From Gammaproteobacteria bacterium (lineage in GTDB: Bacteria > Pseudomonadota > Gammaproteobacteria > Pseudomonadales > Azotimanducaceae): 62,326 nucleotides of DNA. Below the pieces are notes generated by a model. That model was given only the letters and a program-made list of their open reading frames with translations, had not been told where the DNA came from and ran no database searches. Position numbers and translations under genes: made by a program. The stretch spans positions 1 to 62,326 of the forward strand of contig VXYL01000019.1 in assembly GCA_009846005.1 (NCBI GenBank). Reading direction: 5' to 3'. Of this stretch, positions 9,093 through 18,346 are shown in pieces (position 1 is the first letter of the stretch; each line of letters starts with the position of its first letter).

Positions 9093-10445
9093 ATGGCTGA
9101 ATCCCACGACCGATTTGCGCGGGTTCTAAAGGCGCGCGCCGTACTCGCGCTGTCCTTCGGCGCGATGATCGGCTGGAGCTGGGTCTTGATGACCGGCCAC
9201 TGGGTGGAGAACGCCGGAAGCGTGGGTACCCTTATGGCGTTCGCGGGCGGCGGCCTGGTGATCGGCTTCATCGGCCTCACCTATGCCGAGTTGGCTTCGG
9301 CCATGCCAAGGGCGGGCGGTGAGCACGTCTACACCCACGCTGCCCTCGGTGCGAACTGGTCGTTCGTATGCACCTGGGCGCTGCTCATGGCCTATGCCAC
9401 GGTCTGCGTGTTCGAGTCGGTCGCGCTGCCAACCGCTGTCGAGTACCTGTACCCGGGCATTCGACTCGGCACGCTTTGGACCGTCGTTGGCGCACCCGTG
9501 GACCTCGGATTCGTCCTGGTCGGGGTGCTCGGTGCGGTGGCCATGACGGTCGTCAACTACCTCGGAATTCGGACGGCCGGGCGCGTGCAGATGGTGGTTA
9601 CCGTCGCGATCGTTGCCGCCGGGCTGCTACTGTTTGTCGGCGCTCTCGGAAACGGTTCGTTCGAGACGGCGCGGCCGCTGATAGCCGACCCGGCCATCGG
9701 GATCCTGACCGTGGTCATCATGGTTCCCGCGATGCTGGTTGGCTTCGACGTGCTGCCCCAATCCGCAGAGGAGATCGACCTGCCGGCGCGGCGCATCGGC
9801 ATTCTGTTGGCGGTCTCGCTGGTACTCGCCGTGCTTTGGTACGCCGGGGTGTCTTTCGCCGTCGCTAGCGCGATTCCGAAAGCGGCGCTCGGCGAAGTCA
9901 TGGCGACCGCCGACGCGGCCACGGCCCTGTGGAATGGCCCATGGGCCGGGAGTGCGCTCATCGTCGGTGGCATCGGGGGCATTCTGACCAGTTGGAACGC
10001 GTTCATCATCGGCGGCAGCCGCGTGATGTTCGCGCTTGCCGAATCCGGTGCGTTGCCGGCGTCCTTTGGCAAGCTTCACCCGCGCTACCGAACCCCGTAC
10101 GTCGCCATACTGGTCTTGGGGCTGTTGTCGTGCATCTCGCCGTTCTTCGGACGGACGATCCTGGTGTGGCTGATCAACACCGGCAGCCTGGCGGTCGTGG
10201 TGGCCTACGTGTTCGTTCCCATCGCCTTTCTGGTATTGCGCAAGCAGCAACCCCAACTACCGCGGCCATTCCGGGTCCGTGCGCCACGGTTAGTCGGGTG
10301 GACGGCGATTCTGCTCGGCTGTGCGTTGCTCTGCCTCTATCTCCCGGGTAGCCCCTCCGCGCTGGCGTGGCCGTACGAATGGGTCATCGTCGCGGGGTGG
10401 GGCATCGTGGGCGCGGGAATTTGGGTTCGGCGGGTGAGGCGGTAG
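9093..10445 (+). CDS. APC-superfamily amino acid permease
   Basis: 450 aa with about 12 hydrophobic segments. It has the APC signature in the first helices (SFGAMIGWSWVL) and a YAELASAMPRAGGEHVY segment in helices 2-3, as in amino acid/polyamine transporters. It would act in the inner membrane as a proton-coupled importer or an exchanger. Neighbouring genes give no substrate clue. The gene is preceded by a 120-bp gap and probably has its own promoter. Confidence 0.82.
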   Translation: MAESHDRFARVLKARAVLALSFGAMIGWSWVLMTGHWVENAGSVGTLMAFAGGGLVIGFIGLTYAELASAMPRAGGEHVYTHAALGANWSFVCTWALLMAYATVCVFESVALPTAVEYLYPGIRLGTLWTVVGAPVDLGFVLVGVLGAVAMTVVNYLGIRTAGRVQMVVTVAIVAAGLLLFVGALGNGSFETARPLIADPAIGILTVVIMVPAMLVGFDVLPQSAEEIDLPARRIGILLAVSLVLAVLWYAGVSFAVASAIPKAALGEVMATADAATALWNGPWAGSALIVGGIGGILTSWNAFIIGGSRVMFALAESGALPASFGKLHPRYRTPYVAILVLGLLSCISPFFGRTILVWLINTGSLAVVVAYVFVPIAFLVLRKQQPQLPRPFRVRAPRLVGWTAILLGCALLCLYLPGSPSALAWPYEWVIVAGWGIVGAGIWVRRVRR

Positions 10446-10543
10446 CGGACCGTTGACCCAATGCGGTCTCCGACTCGGGGGTCGAACGCCGACACCCGCA
10501 AGGAAGTGTGGCAAACTCCCTCGTTCGACCGCCGTTGCTGACC

Positions 10544-11101
10544 ATGATCGAACTGTCGACCGAACGCTTGGTTCTGCGTCCGTTTTGCTTGGATGACGTG
10601 GATGCCCTTCACACGCTCTGGGCGGACCGGGAAGTTCGCCGCTACCTGTTCGATGGCGAGGTTCCGGCGAGGGAGCGCGTGGTGGAGACGGTTGAGAACA
10701 GCGTCGAGGGGTTCGGGGAACTCGGCTATGGCTTCTTCTCGCTGCGCCGCCGGGAGTCGCCGACGGACATCATGGGATTCTCCGGGTTCCGACCGTTTGA
10801 CGAGGCGGGCGAGGTCGAAATGCTGTTTGCGGTCGAACCGTCCCATTGGGGGCGCGGCTACGCCACCGAAGCGAGTCGGGAGGTGCTGCGCTACGGATTT
10901 GAGCAATGCGACCTGCGGCGGGTCGTCGCCACTACCGATACGCCGAATCAGCGCTCGGTTCGCGTGCTTCAACGGCTCGGCCTGTTCTTCGAAAAGCGAC
11001 GTGAGCGGCATGGGCTCGACACGGTCTACTACGCCATGACCGCCGCGGAATTTCGAGCCTCGGATTTGGCGTCCGGCCGGGCAGTGGGGATTGCGGAATG
11101 A
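10544..11101 (+). CDS. GNAT N-acetyltransferase (RimJ/RimL type)
   Basis: 185 aa from the ATG at 10544. A GTG 36 bp upstream is an alternative start with a closer AGGAAGT. The protein begins with the typical IELSTERLVLRPF strand and has the acetyl-CoA-binding region WGRGYATEA and the NQRSVRVLQRLG motif of this branch. It transfers acetyl from acetyl-CoA to an amino group, possibly on a ribosomal or other protein or a small molecule. The acceptor is unknown. Confidence 0.8.
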   Translation: MIELSTERLVLRPFCLDDVDALHTLWADREVRRYLFDGEVPARERVVETVENSVEGFGELGYGFFSLRRRESPTDIMGFSGFRPFDEAGEVEMLFAVEPSHWGRGYATEASREVLRYGFEQCDLRRVVATTDTPNQRSVRVLQRLGLFFEKRRERHGLDTVYYAMTAAEFRASDLASGRAVGIAE

Positions 11102-11148
11102 GTGGCCTTGGCGAACACGACAACCGCGTACTCGACGCGCTCTAGCCG

Positions 11149-11436
11149 ATGCACATTGGTCTTCTCGACCTCGACTTCCACTTGGCGGGGTGCCGTTCCT
11201 TGAAGGAGAAGCGCCGCCGGCTGGCACGCCTACGCGGCAAGTTCGGGCGCGTGACCAACCTCGCGGTTTGTGAGAGTGCCTTTCAGGACTCGCACAGACG
11301 CGCGCGTTGGTCCGTCATTGCCGTTGCCGGGGATGCACGTGTGGTTGAACGGTCCCTGACGGAAGTCGAACGCTGGGTGTCGCAATCGGTGGATGCCACG
11401 CTCGTCGACGTTGACCGCGAGGTGATCGCTACGTGA
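11149..11436 (+). CDS. DUF503 (YlxP-like) small protein
   Basis: 95 aa. It matches the small DUF503 family: an initial hydrophobic strand, then CRSLKEKRR, and a C-terminal ERWVSQ segment. Family members are often near ribosome-maturation genes, but no molecular function is established. The stop overlaps the next gene by GTGA. Confidence 0.72.
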   Translation: MHIGLLDLDFHLAGCRSLKEKRRRLARLRGKFGRVTNLAVCESAFQDSHRRARWSVIAVAGDARVVERSLTEVERWVSQSVDATLVDVDREVIAT

Positions 11437-11834
11437 GCCTCTATCTGGTCGCCGCAGCGGGCGTGATGGTCGCCCTTCTCTGGTACCGTTCGGCGCGCCG
11501 CGCCCGGATGAACTGGGTTCGTTCCCTGGATCTCGTCGGGCAATGGGATCTTGACGCATCGGCGGAGGGTTCCACGGGCGAACCGAGGTCGCTGACCCTG
11601 TCGGGCGGTCCGCTGGCGGGGCCGTACGTGGCCCGCGACGGCGACACGATCTACCGGGGCACTTGGCGACTGACGGGCGTCGTGCTGAGCCTCGAACCCG
11701 CGGGAGGCCGTGCCGCCCAATACGAACTGCGCCTGTTCGGCGTGGGCAGGATCGGGATTGACGGCCCGGGTCGTCAGCGCGAGATCTACGTCAAGCGCGA
11801 CGACAACGTGATTCCGTTTCGCGCCCGGTCCTGA
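11433..11834 (+). CDS. small N-terminally anchored protein of unknown function
   Basis: 133 aa from a GTG that overlaps the DUF503 stop. An N-terminal hydrophobic stretch (about residues 3-17) is followed by arginines, which suggests an inner-membrane anchor with the remainder soluble. The rest is beta-rich (WDLDASAEG, LTLSGGPLAGPY, DTIYRGTWRLTG), like a small lipocalin-like or OB-like domain. I do not recognise the family. Coupling to DUF503 is suggested by the overlap. Confidence 0.55.
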   Translation: MSLYLVAAAGVMVALLWYRSARRARMNWVRSLDLVGQWDLDASAEGSTGEPRSLTLSGGPLAGPYVARDGDTIYRGTWRLTGVVLSLEPAGGRAAQYELRLFGVGRIGIDGPGRQREIYVKRDDNVIPFRARS

Positions 11835-11942
11835 TCGCAAGTGCTGCGCCGTCGGCGGACTGCTGGCGAATCGCGGTACTGGAACGAGTGGGGCTCGCGC
11901 TGAATGCAAGATGAGTGCGCAAGGGAGTCCGGGCTAAGGCGT

Positions 11943-13844
11943 ATGCCGGCATTCGACGCGGAACCGTTTCTGGCCAGTCTGACGACGAGACCCGGGGTCT
12001 ATCGCATGGTCGGCGCGGATGGTGCGGTGCTCTACGTGGGCAAGGCGCGCAATCTGAAGGCACGGGTGACCGCGTATTTCCGTGCGTCGGGCCTGACCGT
12101 GAAGACCATGGCCCTAGTTGCCAAAGTGCGCGACATACAGGTCACCGTCACCAGCAGCGAGACCGAAGCCCTGCTGCTGGAGCAGAGCCTGATCAAGACG
12201 GAGCGGCCGCCCTACAACGTGGTACTCCGGGACGACAAGTCCTATCCCTACATCCATCTGACGGAACATCCGTATCCGCGGTTGGCGTTTCATCGCGGCG
12301 CCCGAAAGGAGGGCAGGTACTTCGGCCCGTTTCCCAGCGCTGCCGCCGTTCGTGACAGCCTCAACATCCTGCAGAAACTGTTCGGGATCCGGCCCTGCGA
12401 GGACGGATTCTTCAAGAACCGCTCGCGCCCCTGTCTGCAGCATCAGATCGATCGCTGCAGCGCCCCCTGCGTCGGTTTGATCGACCGCGACCGCTATGCT
12501 GACGATGTGCGTCTGGCCGTCATGTTCCTGGAAGGAAAGAGCCAGGACGTGCTGGCGGAGTTCAAGGCGAAGATGGAAACGGCTGCGGCGGCTCTGGAGT
12601 TCGAACGCGCGGCCACATACCGGGACCAGATCGACCACCTGCGCCGTGTCCAGGAGAACCAGTACGTCCACGCCGCAGGTGGCGATGTCGACATATTCGG
12701 TATCGCGCCCGCGGAACCCCCTGTACGGACCCTTGAGGACTCGGATAGGGAGGCACACGCGGCAGCCGTCGGCGCCGCCAGCCGTTCGGACCGTCGAGCC
12801 GCGTCCCAGGTCTGCATCCAGGGACTGTTCGTGCGCGACGGACGTCTGCTGGGGCATCGCACGTGGTTCCCCAAGAACGAACTCGGGATGTCCGGCGGCG
12901 AGATGCTGTTCGCGTTTCTCTCGCAGTACTACCTCGGGGGCGGCGAACGCGAGATACCCAAGGCCGTCATCGCATCGGCTCCCATGGAGGATGCGGACCT
13001 GCTGTCGAGCGCGCTTTCGGCACGGGCTCACCGCAAGGTCGAGGTCGCCAGTCGGGTGCGTGGCCAACGCGCACGGTGGGCGAAGATGGCATCGGAGAAC
13101 GCAGAGATTTCCCTCAATGCGCTAGTCGCGGACCGCAAGAACATCCTGTCGAGGTTCGTCGACCTGCAATCGGCGCTTGAGTGGGAGGATCTGCCGAAAC
13201 GTCTCGAGTGCTTCGATATCAGCCATGCCGGCGGCGAGTCGACCGTTGCATCGTGCGTGGTGTTCGATAGCGAGGGCCCCGTGAAGTCGGACTACCGCCG
13301 CTTCAACATCGAAGGGATTGCCCGGGGGGACGATTACGGCGCCATCGAGCAGACGATACAGCGCCGCTATTCGCGGCTCGCCCGAGGCGAGGGCGTGCTG
13401 CCGGACGTGGTCGTCATCGACGGGGGCGCCGGGCAGGTCAACCGCGCAGCCGAGGTTCTGAAGTCCTTGCATTTGGACGACATCGCGCTGCTCGGCATTG
13501 CCAAGGGGCCTACCCGCAAACCCGGCTTGGAGACCATCGTCCAGGCTGGCGGCGGGGTGTTGTTGCTGCCTCCGAACGGGCCCGCTATGCATCTACTCCA
13601 GCAGGTCAGGGATGAAGCGCATCGCTTCGCCATCGCCGGACACCGGGGACGGCGCCAGAGACAGAAGCGTCACTCGGTCCTCGATGACATTCCGGGGATC
13701 GGTCCACGTCGCAAGCGCGAGTTGCTTGCGCATTTCGGGTCGGTGGCGTCCATTTCGGGTGCAAGTCCGGAAGAAATCTCCAAGGTGCCCGGCATAAGCC
13801 GTAAACTCGCGGTTGAAATTCACGGATCGCTACATGGCCAATAG
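11943..13844 (+). CDS. uvrC: UvrABC excinuclease subunit C
   Basis: 633 aa from the ATG at 11943; an upstream ATG at 11904 would add 13 untypical residues. It has the GIY-YIG nuclease domain at the start (TRPGVYRM, ALYVGKARNLK-like), a UvrB-binding UVR motif in the middle, the RNase H-like endonuclease domain (ECFDISHAGG, VVIDGGAGQ) and the C-terminal helix-hairpin-helix pair (IPGIGPRRKRELL, VPGISRKLA). It makes the dual incisions in nucleotide excision repair. An insertion of roughly 30 residues, rich in Ala, Arg, Ser and Asp, lies between DIFGI and VCIQGLFV. It overlaps pgsA by 11 bp. Confidence 0.95.
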   Translation: MPAFDAEPFLASLTTRPGVYRMVGADGAVLYVGKARNLKARVTAYFRASGLTVKTMALVAKVRDIQVTVTSSETEALLLEQSLIKTERPPYNVVLRDDKSYPYIHLTEHPYPRLAFHRGARKEGRYFGPFPSAAAVRDSLNILQKLFGIRPCEDGFFKNRSRPCLQHQIDRCSAPCVGLIDRDRYADDVRLAVMFLEGKSQDVLAEFKAKMETAAAALEFERAATYRDQIDHLRRVQENQYVHAAGGDVDIFGIAPAEPPVRTLEDSDREAHAAAVGAASRSDRRAASQVCIQGLFVRDGRLLGHRTWFPKNELGMSGGEMLFAFLSQYYLGGGEREIPKAVIASAPMEDADLLSSALSARAHRKVEVASRVRGQRARWAKMASENAEISLNALVADRKNILSRFVDLQSALEWEDLPKRLECFDISHAGGESTVASCVVFDSEGPVKSDYRRFNIEGIARGDDYGAIEQTIQRRYSRLARGEGVLPDVVVIDGGAGQVNRAAEVLKSLHLDDIALLGIAKGPTRKPGLETIVQAGGGVLLLPPNGPAMHLLQQVRDEAHRFAIAGHRGRRQRQKRHSVLDDIPGIGPRRKRELLAHFGSVASISGASPEEISKVPGISRKLAVEIHGSLHGQ

Positions 13845-14418
13845 TCTTCCAGTCCTGAGCCTGCCGAACATCGTGACGATCAGCCGCATTGCCCTCGTGC
13901 CGGTCTTTGCCGTCGTGTATCTCGTCACCGACGACTACCATTGGATTGCGGCGCTCTTGTTCGCGGCTGCCGCATTCACGGACTGGCTCGACGGCTACTT
14001 GGCCAGGAAACTGGAGCAGGTGACGCCGTTCGGGGCGTTTCTCGATCCCGTGGCGGACAAACTGATCGTCGTTACGGCGCTTGTTCTGTTGATCGGCAAC
14101 CATGCCAACCTATGGATGACGCTGCCGGGAGTCATCATCGTCGGTCGGGAGATCGTGATCTCGGCACTGCGCGAGTGGATGGCCGAAATGAACCGGCGTG
14201 GCCTCGTTTCCGTGTCCTGGGTCGGGCGCCTCAAGACGACCGTGCAGATGGTCGCCATCATCGTGCTGCTCGCCAACCCGCCCGTCATGCGCCCTTGGGC
14301 GATGCTTGGCCTTGTGCTGCTCTATGCCGCAGTGCTCCTTACGATCTGGTCGATGATCAACTACGGTCGAGCCGCGTGGCCGACTTTGAAGGACGGTTTA
14401 CGCGAGGGGAATGCATAA
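13834..14418 (+). CDS. pgsA: CDP-diacylglycerol--glycerol-3-phosphate 3-phosphatidyltransferase
   Basis: 194 aa from the ATG inside the uvrC end; an upstream in-frame ATG at 13813 is less likely. The CDP-alcohol phosphotransferase signature is complete (DGYLAR, then GAFLDPVADK), and several transmembrane helices are present. It makes phosphatidylglycerophosphate, the first step to phosphatidylglycerol and cardiolipin, in the inner membrane. The uvrC-pgsA linkage is classical in Gammaproteobacteria. Confidence 0.95.
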   Translation: MANSLPVLSLPNIVTISRIALVPVFAVVYLVTDDYHWIAALLFAAAAFTDWLDGYLARKLEQVTPFGAFLDPVADKLIVVTALVLLIGNHANLWMTLPGVIIVGREIVISALREWMAEMNRRGLVSVSWVGRLKTTVQMVAIIVLLANPPVMRPWAMLGLVLLYAAVLLTIWSMINYGRAAWPTLKDGLREGNA

Positions 14419-14502
14419 ACACGCGGTTGAAGCCCTATGGTAGGATTAGCGACTTGGGTGCGCGCACCAGGCGGTCGACGGGACAAGCGGGTGGTGTTCG
14501 TG

Positions 14503-14576
14503 GGCTGGATGGCAGAGTGGTCATGCAGCGGACTGCAACTCCGTTTACGCCGGTTCGATTCCGACTCCAGCCTCCA
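14503..14576 (+). tRNA. tRNA-Cys (GCA)
   Basis: The acceptor arms GGCTGGA/TCCAGCC pair fully. The discriminator is T and CCA is encoded (14574-14576). The anticodon loop is CTGCAAC with anticodon GCA on a five-pair stem that includes one G-T. The T-loop is TTCGATT. It lies 84 bp after pgsA and may be cotranscribed with it. The tRNA-Gly and tRNA-Leu often found here in relatives are absent. Confidence 0.92.
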
Positions 14577-14671
14577 ACTGCGTCGATTCGGACGAGGGGT
14601 GCCGCGATTCTGGTTGGGATCGCTGTGGTAAGGTTCGCTGTCTTGCACGAGCTACGGCTGGGTTGAGGGGT

Positions 14672-15010
14672 ATGGAAGTCACGACTGAGAACGAGAACGG
14701 CACTCTGATTGCGAAAGCCGGTGGTCGGATCGACGGTACCAACGCGGCCGACTTCGAGAACGCGATGCAGTCTGCGATCGGCGGCAGCGAGGGGGCGGTG
14801 GTACTCGACTGCGAAGACCTGTCCTATATCAGCAGCGCCGGCCTTCGCGCGATCTTGCGCATCGCCAAGGATCTCAACCGGCGCGCCGTCAAGTTCGTCT
14901 TGTGTTCGCTGTCGGATCCGATACGCGAGGTATTTCAGATCAGTGGATTCGACAAAATCATCAACATCCACGCAGATCGAGGCGGCGCCGTTTCGGCCGT
15001 AGCTCCCTAA
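14672..15010 (+). CDS. STAS-domain anti-sigma factor antagonist (SpoIIAA/RsbV-like)
   Basis: 112 aa from the ATG at 14672, preceded by GAGGGG. It is a single STAS domain. In ISSAGLRAIL, Ser55 aligns with the phosphorylated Ser of SpoIIAA. Such proteins are switched by a partner kinase and phosphatase and relieve inhibition of a sigma factor or another target. No kinase or phosphatase partner is adjacent, so the partner must be elsewhere. Confidence 0.85.
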   Translation: MEVTTENENGTLIAKAGGRIDGTNAADFENAMQSAIGGSEGAVVLDCEDLSYISSAGLRAILRIAKDLNRRAVKFVLCSLSDPIREVFQISGFDKIINIHADRGGAVSAVAP

Positions 15011-15017
15011 CGCTTCC

Positions 15018-15083
15018 GTAGGGGCGACCCAACGCCCCTGTCAGGGCGCGCCGTCGCCCGGCATCGACCTCGCGGTCGCCCCT
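15018..15083. repeat. dispersed intergenic palindrome, member 1
   Basis: AGGGGCGACC (15020-15029) is answered by its exact reverse complement GGTCGCCCCT (15074-15083), with a smaller GC-rich hairpin between. Similar AGGGGCGAC sequences recur in other gaps of this window. The pair lies between the convergent STAS and ankyrin genes and could fold in RNA from either side. Confidence 0.55.
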
Positions 15084-15090
15084 CGAGACT

Positions 15091-17070
15091 TCAACGTTCG
15101 TCATCGCCCTGGCGCAACAGTCTCGCGGCCAATGCCTTGCCCAGTTCTTCGTGACCGCCGGCGAGAGCCCATCCGGCGGCCGTGCCGTCGTAGACGGCGT
15201 CGCGGAGCGAGAGGTCGGCGCCGCGGTCCAGCAACGCGTCAACCAGTTCGCCGTCACCGTCGATCGATGCTTGGTGCAGGGCGGTCGCGCCGTCTCCGCG
15301 ACGTGCGTTGACATCCACACCCGAGTCGATGAGCGCGTACACCATTTCGCGTTCGCGTAGGCCAGCGCACTCCACCAGGGCTTGGGCGGCGATGTCCGAC
15401 TCGGGGTCGAAACCACCCACCTGCTGCGGGTCGTTGTCGATGAGCTGGGCAAGCAGTCGATAGACCTCCGGCACACGTGCGCCGCCTCTGGCCAGCGCGC
15501 GGACCATCGACACGGTCATTCCCGCCTCTCTTGGGTGCCCGCTGCTTGTCAGCAGGCCCAAAGTCGTCTCGTCGGGTCCGCCCCGGTAGGTGAAGCACGA
15601 CGCGTTCGGGTCGGCCCCTGCGGCAAGGAGCGTGTCGATGATCTCGACCGCGTTCGCGGGCGTCTTCTGCCGGTGGCCTTCTATCCCGTTGGCGCCGAGG
15701 TAGTGCAAGAGGGTGCAGCGGTGGGGTCGCGAGGATCGGGCGGTCGCGAGAATCGGGTTGGCGCGCAGTAGGCGGTCGAGGGTGACGACGTCCCCGTCGA
15801 CGACGGCATCCGCGGCGCGTTCGAAGACCGCCGCGAAGTCCGCCGCGCCGTAGAGAACCGAGGGTCGATCGGGACGGTGAGGCGATAGCAGTTCCAGTAC
15901 CGCGCCACGCGTTCCTCCTGTACCGCGTTGGGCCGCGTCCATGGGAGTCTCGCCCGCATAGTTCACGGCGTGGGTGTTGGCCCCGGCGTCAACGAGGATC
16001 GCCACGGCATTGGCATTGCCGCCACCGGCGGCCAAGTGCAGGGCATGATCGCCGTCGTCGTCTACCGCATCGGGATCGATGCCGCCCGCGAGCAGGAGTC
16101 GAACGGCGTCGTCATTGCCCATGCGTACCGCCCTGCAAAGCCAGACATGGTCGATGGGCGTCAACTCGGCGGGGTCTTGCGCCGTGGCGGCGCGGTGTTG
16201 GTCTCCGGCGAAACACGCCGACACCCAGCGATCAACTTGCCGGATCTGGTCTTCCTTGGCTCCGCTTCGGCTAAGCAGGGCGACGTGCATGTCCCTGTTG
16301 AGACAGGTGGCGACGGCAAGCGGCGTGCGTCCGCCACGATCCCGGAAGTGGACATCGGCCCCCTTACCGAGTAGCGCCTCGACGATTCCAGGGTCGTTGT
16401 CGAGGACTGCCGCTTCGTGCAGGCAATTGCCCTTGAAACCCCACGTTCCCATTGTCCAGTTCGGGTCGGCGTCGCGATCCAGAAGCAGCCGCACGAACTC
16501 GAGGTCGTTGAGCACCAGGCAATGGGGCAAGGCATGGCACGCGTGCCACAAGGGAGGATCGTATTCGAGCAGGACTTCGAGGCTCTTGAGGTCGCGATGC
16601 CGCACGGCCTCCCACATGGCAGAGCCTTCGTAGAGGGTCGGGCCATCGGCGCTGTCGGCACCCGCCTCCAGGAGCAGTTTCGCAAGATCCGGGTTCCGCG
16701 CCCGCCCGATGGCGGCACCCAATGCCGTGCGGTAGCCGCGGATGGTCTCTCGCTCCCGGCTGCCGGCATTGGGGTCGGCACCTAAGTCGAGCAGCGCTTT
16801 GGCAATGTCGAGGCGTGCGGCTCGGTTGGCGCCGTCGTCAGTGTTGTAGCGCGAACTCAGAAGGTAGAGCAGCGGCGGCCAGGCGTTCGGGCCGGTCTCC
16901 GCGTTGACGGTCCCGGCACCGAGGCTGTCGAGCGCTCGGGGATCGGCAACCGCCAGCAGGCACGCCGTGGAGTGCGTCCATTCCGACGAATCCGCCATGT
17001 TGGTCCGGGCGACAGCGTCGTCGCCGGCCAGTGCCGCCTCGAGCAGGGCGTTCTCGGTCGGGGCGTTCAC
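15091..17070 (-). CDS. ankyrin-repeat protein
   Basis: 659 aa from a GTG at 17070. An in-frame TTG at 17136 is possible but lies inside a dispersed repeat. The protein is almost entirely ankyrin-type helix pairs, recognisable from repeated LLxxGADPN/LLDRGAD and TALHxA/TPLAVA motifs. There is no clear signal peptide or catalytic domain. Ankyrin proteins bind partner proteins, and the target is unknown. In host-associated bacteria such proteins can be effectors, but nothing here shows secretion. Confidence 0.85.
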   Translation of the reverse strand: MNAPTENALLEAALAGDDAVARTNMADSSEWTHSTACLLAVADPRALDSLGAGTVNAETGPNAWPPLLYLLSSRYNTDDGANRAARLDIAKALLDLGADPNAGSRERETIRGYRTALGAAIGRARNPDLAKLLLEAGADSADGPTLYEGSAMWEAVRHRDLKSLEVLLEYDPPLWHACHALPHCLVLNDLEFVRLLLDRDADPNWTMGTWGFKGNCLHEAAVLDNDPGIVEALLGKGADVHFRDRGGRTPLAVATCLNRDMHVALLSRSGAKEDQIRQVDRWVSACFAGDQHRAATAQDPAELTPIDHVWLCRAVRMGNDDAVRLLLAGGIDPDAVDDDGDHALHLAAGGGNANAVAILVDAGANTHAVNYAGETPMDAAQRGTGGTRGAVLELLSPHRPDRPSVLYGAADFAAVFERAADAVVDGDVVTLDRLLRANPILATARSSRPHRCTLLHYLGANGIEGHRQKTPANAVEIIDTLLAAGADPNASCFTYRGGPDETTLGLLTSSGHPREAGMTVSMVRALARGGARVPEVYRLLAQLIDNDPQQVGGFDPESDIAAQALVECAGLREREMVYALIDSGVDVNARRGDGATALHQASIDGDGELVDALLDRGADLSLRDAVYDGTAAGWALAGGHEELGKALAARLLRQGDDER

Positions 17071-17122
17071 GAGGCGTGGGATTCGGGCGAACGCAGGCCG
17101 GGCGGGATGCGGACCACGACAA

Positions 17123-17150
17123 GCGGGCGACGACAAGCGCCGCCCCTACG
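17123..17150. repeat. dispersed intergenic palindrome, member 2
   Basis: A 28-bp element containing GCGGGCGACGACAAGCG and CGCCCCTACG. It is close to the exact reverse complement of the element at 37461-37488. It sits between the ankyrin gene and the end of the dehydratase gene and overlaps the last few codons of the latter. Confidence 0.5.
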
Positions 17151-18228
17151 CGGGCAACGCCACCGTTATCGTCGACTCCGCAGTGGCGAGTCCCGCCTGG
17201 TTCTCGTTGTAGACCTCGAGCTCGACCAGGTTCTCGCCGTTCTCGGTGTACTTGCGCGCCACCTTGCCGAATACGGTATTCGTGTCGCCCACGACGTTGG
17301 GATGCCGAACACGCGTGACCATCCGCTTGAGCGTGCCGTCGTCGCCCATCCAGTCGGTGGCCATCTGCGCCAGCCAACAGACCCGCTGCGGACCCCAGTC
17401 GAACTGCCCGGGCATGTTGCGGCGGTTGCGGGCGTGTTCGGCGTCGTAGCGACCGCCGCCGCCCAAATCCGTCGACTCCTCCGCTTCGAGCGCGGTCCGA
17501 GGGCTGCGCCCGGTTCCCACCACCCCGTGGGTGAACAGGAATAGTTCGGTCACGGTATAGGTGCCCTTGTGCAGCGGGGGGATCTCCTCGCCTTCGACCA
17601 CGTCTTCGAAGTGGCGTGTCGCGGCACCCTGTCGCTGACGTTCGAAGACCAGGGGATCGGGGGACTCCTCGATGACCTGGGTTTTCTTGTCGCGGTCGTA
17701 CCTGATCGTCCTGCCGCCGCCGAGATTCTCGTAGCGGGCCATCAGCGTTTGCTTGGTGGCGACCAGCTCCTTGCGCTGGTTGTGATAGCTCACCAGCGCC
17801 TCGCACAGCACGAAGTCGCCGATGCGCTCGCTATGCTTGCGGTGCACGTCCACGATCGCCTCGGTAGCGGTGATGCGGTCGCCCAGCCAAATGGTCTTGT
17901 GGAAGTTGATGGCCCCGCCGGCGTAGTTCATTGGGAAGAAGCTCGACGACAACCGGCGCCCGTCGATGTTGCCATTGATCGCCATGCCGACGCCGATGCT
18001 GGCGCCGTAGATGAAGATTGGTGGCGCGGTGATCATGCCGAAGCGGCTCGCGGCCGCGTGCGCCTCGTCCCGGTACAGCGGGTTGTAGTCGCCGACGCCG
18101 TCGCCGAACCGGCGGATGTTGTCGAGACTGGCTTCCCGGCTGCCGCGGGGCGGTGTCCGATAGCCGATGCCCTTGCGGTATTCGGACTCGAATTCGTCCA
18201 ACGTCGTGATCATTGCCGGTTCTGCCAT
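17146..18228 (-). CDS. MaoC/FAS1-like dehydratase domain protein
   Basis: 360 aa from the ATG at 18228, preceded by GGGAGGGAA; a start 51 bp further upstream lacks a good site. The N-terminal half has hot-dog-fold features of FAS1-type dehydratases (FGDGVGDYNPLYRD, then GMITAPPIF), and the C-terminal half repeats the hot-dog fold (GDTNTVFGKV). Such proteins hydrate or dehydrate enoyl-CoA-type thioesters. The gene is divergent from a Moco dehydrogenase across about 118 bp. The substrate is unknown. Confidence 0.8.
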   Translation of the reverse strand: MAEPAMITTLDEFESEYRKGIGYRTPPRGSREASLDNIRRFGDGVGDYNPLYRDEAHAAASRFGMITAPPIFIYGASIGVGMAINGNIDGRRLSSSFFPMNYAGGAINFHKTIWLGDRITATEAIVDVHRKHSERIGDFVLCEALVSYHNQRKELVATKQTLMARYENLGGGRTIRYDRDKKTQVIEESPDPLVFERQRQGAATRHFEDVVEGEEIPPLHKGTYTVTELFLFTHGVVGTGRSPRTALEAEESTDLGGGGRYDAEHARNRRNMPGQFDWGPQRVCWLAQMATDWMGDDGTLKRMVTRVRHPNVVGDTNTVFGKVARKYTENGENLVELEVYNENQAGLATAESTITVALPA

Positions 18229-18346
18229 GGTGTTCCCTCCCGCGATCAAAGGGGGCGAACTTACTCCGCGGGCGAACAAGGTGTCAAAACTGCTCGATTT
18301 GGGTTACAACGGTCACTTGGAGTCGAGTGGAGAGGGAGTCACGACG

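Noticed and set aside
14419-14502. A second tRNA (Gly) between pgsA and tRNA-Cys
   Set aside because: No acceptor pair, anticodon stem or T-arm can be formed in this 84-bp stretch.
15091-17070. Ankyrin protein as a secreted effector
   Set aside because: There is no signal peptide, secretion gene or eukaryotic-type partner domain to support it.
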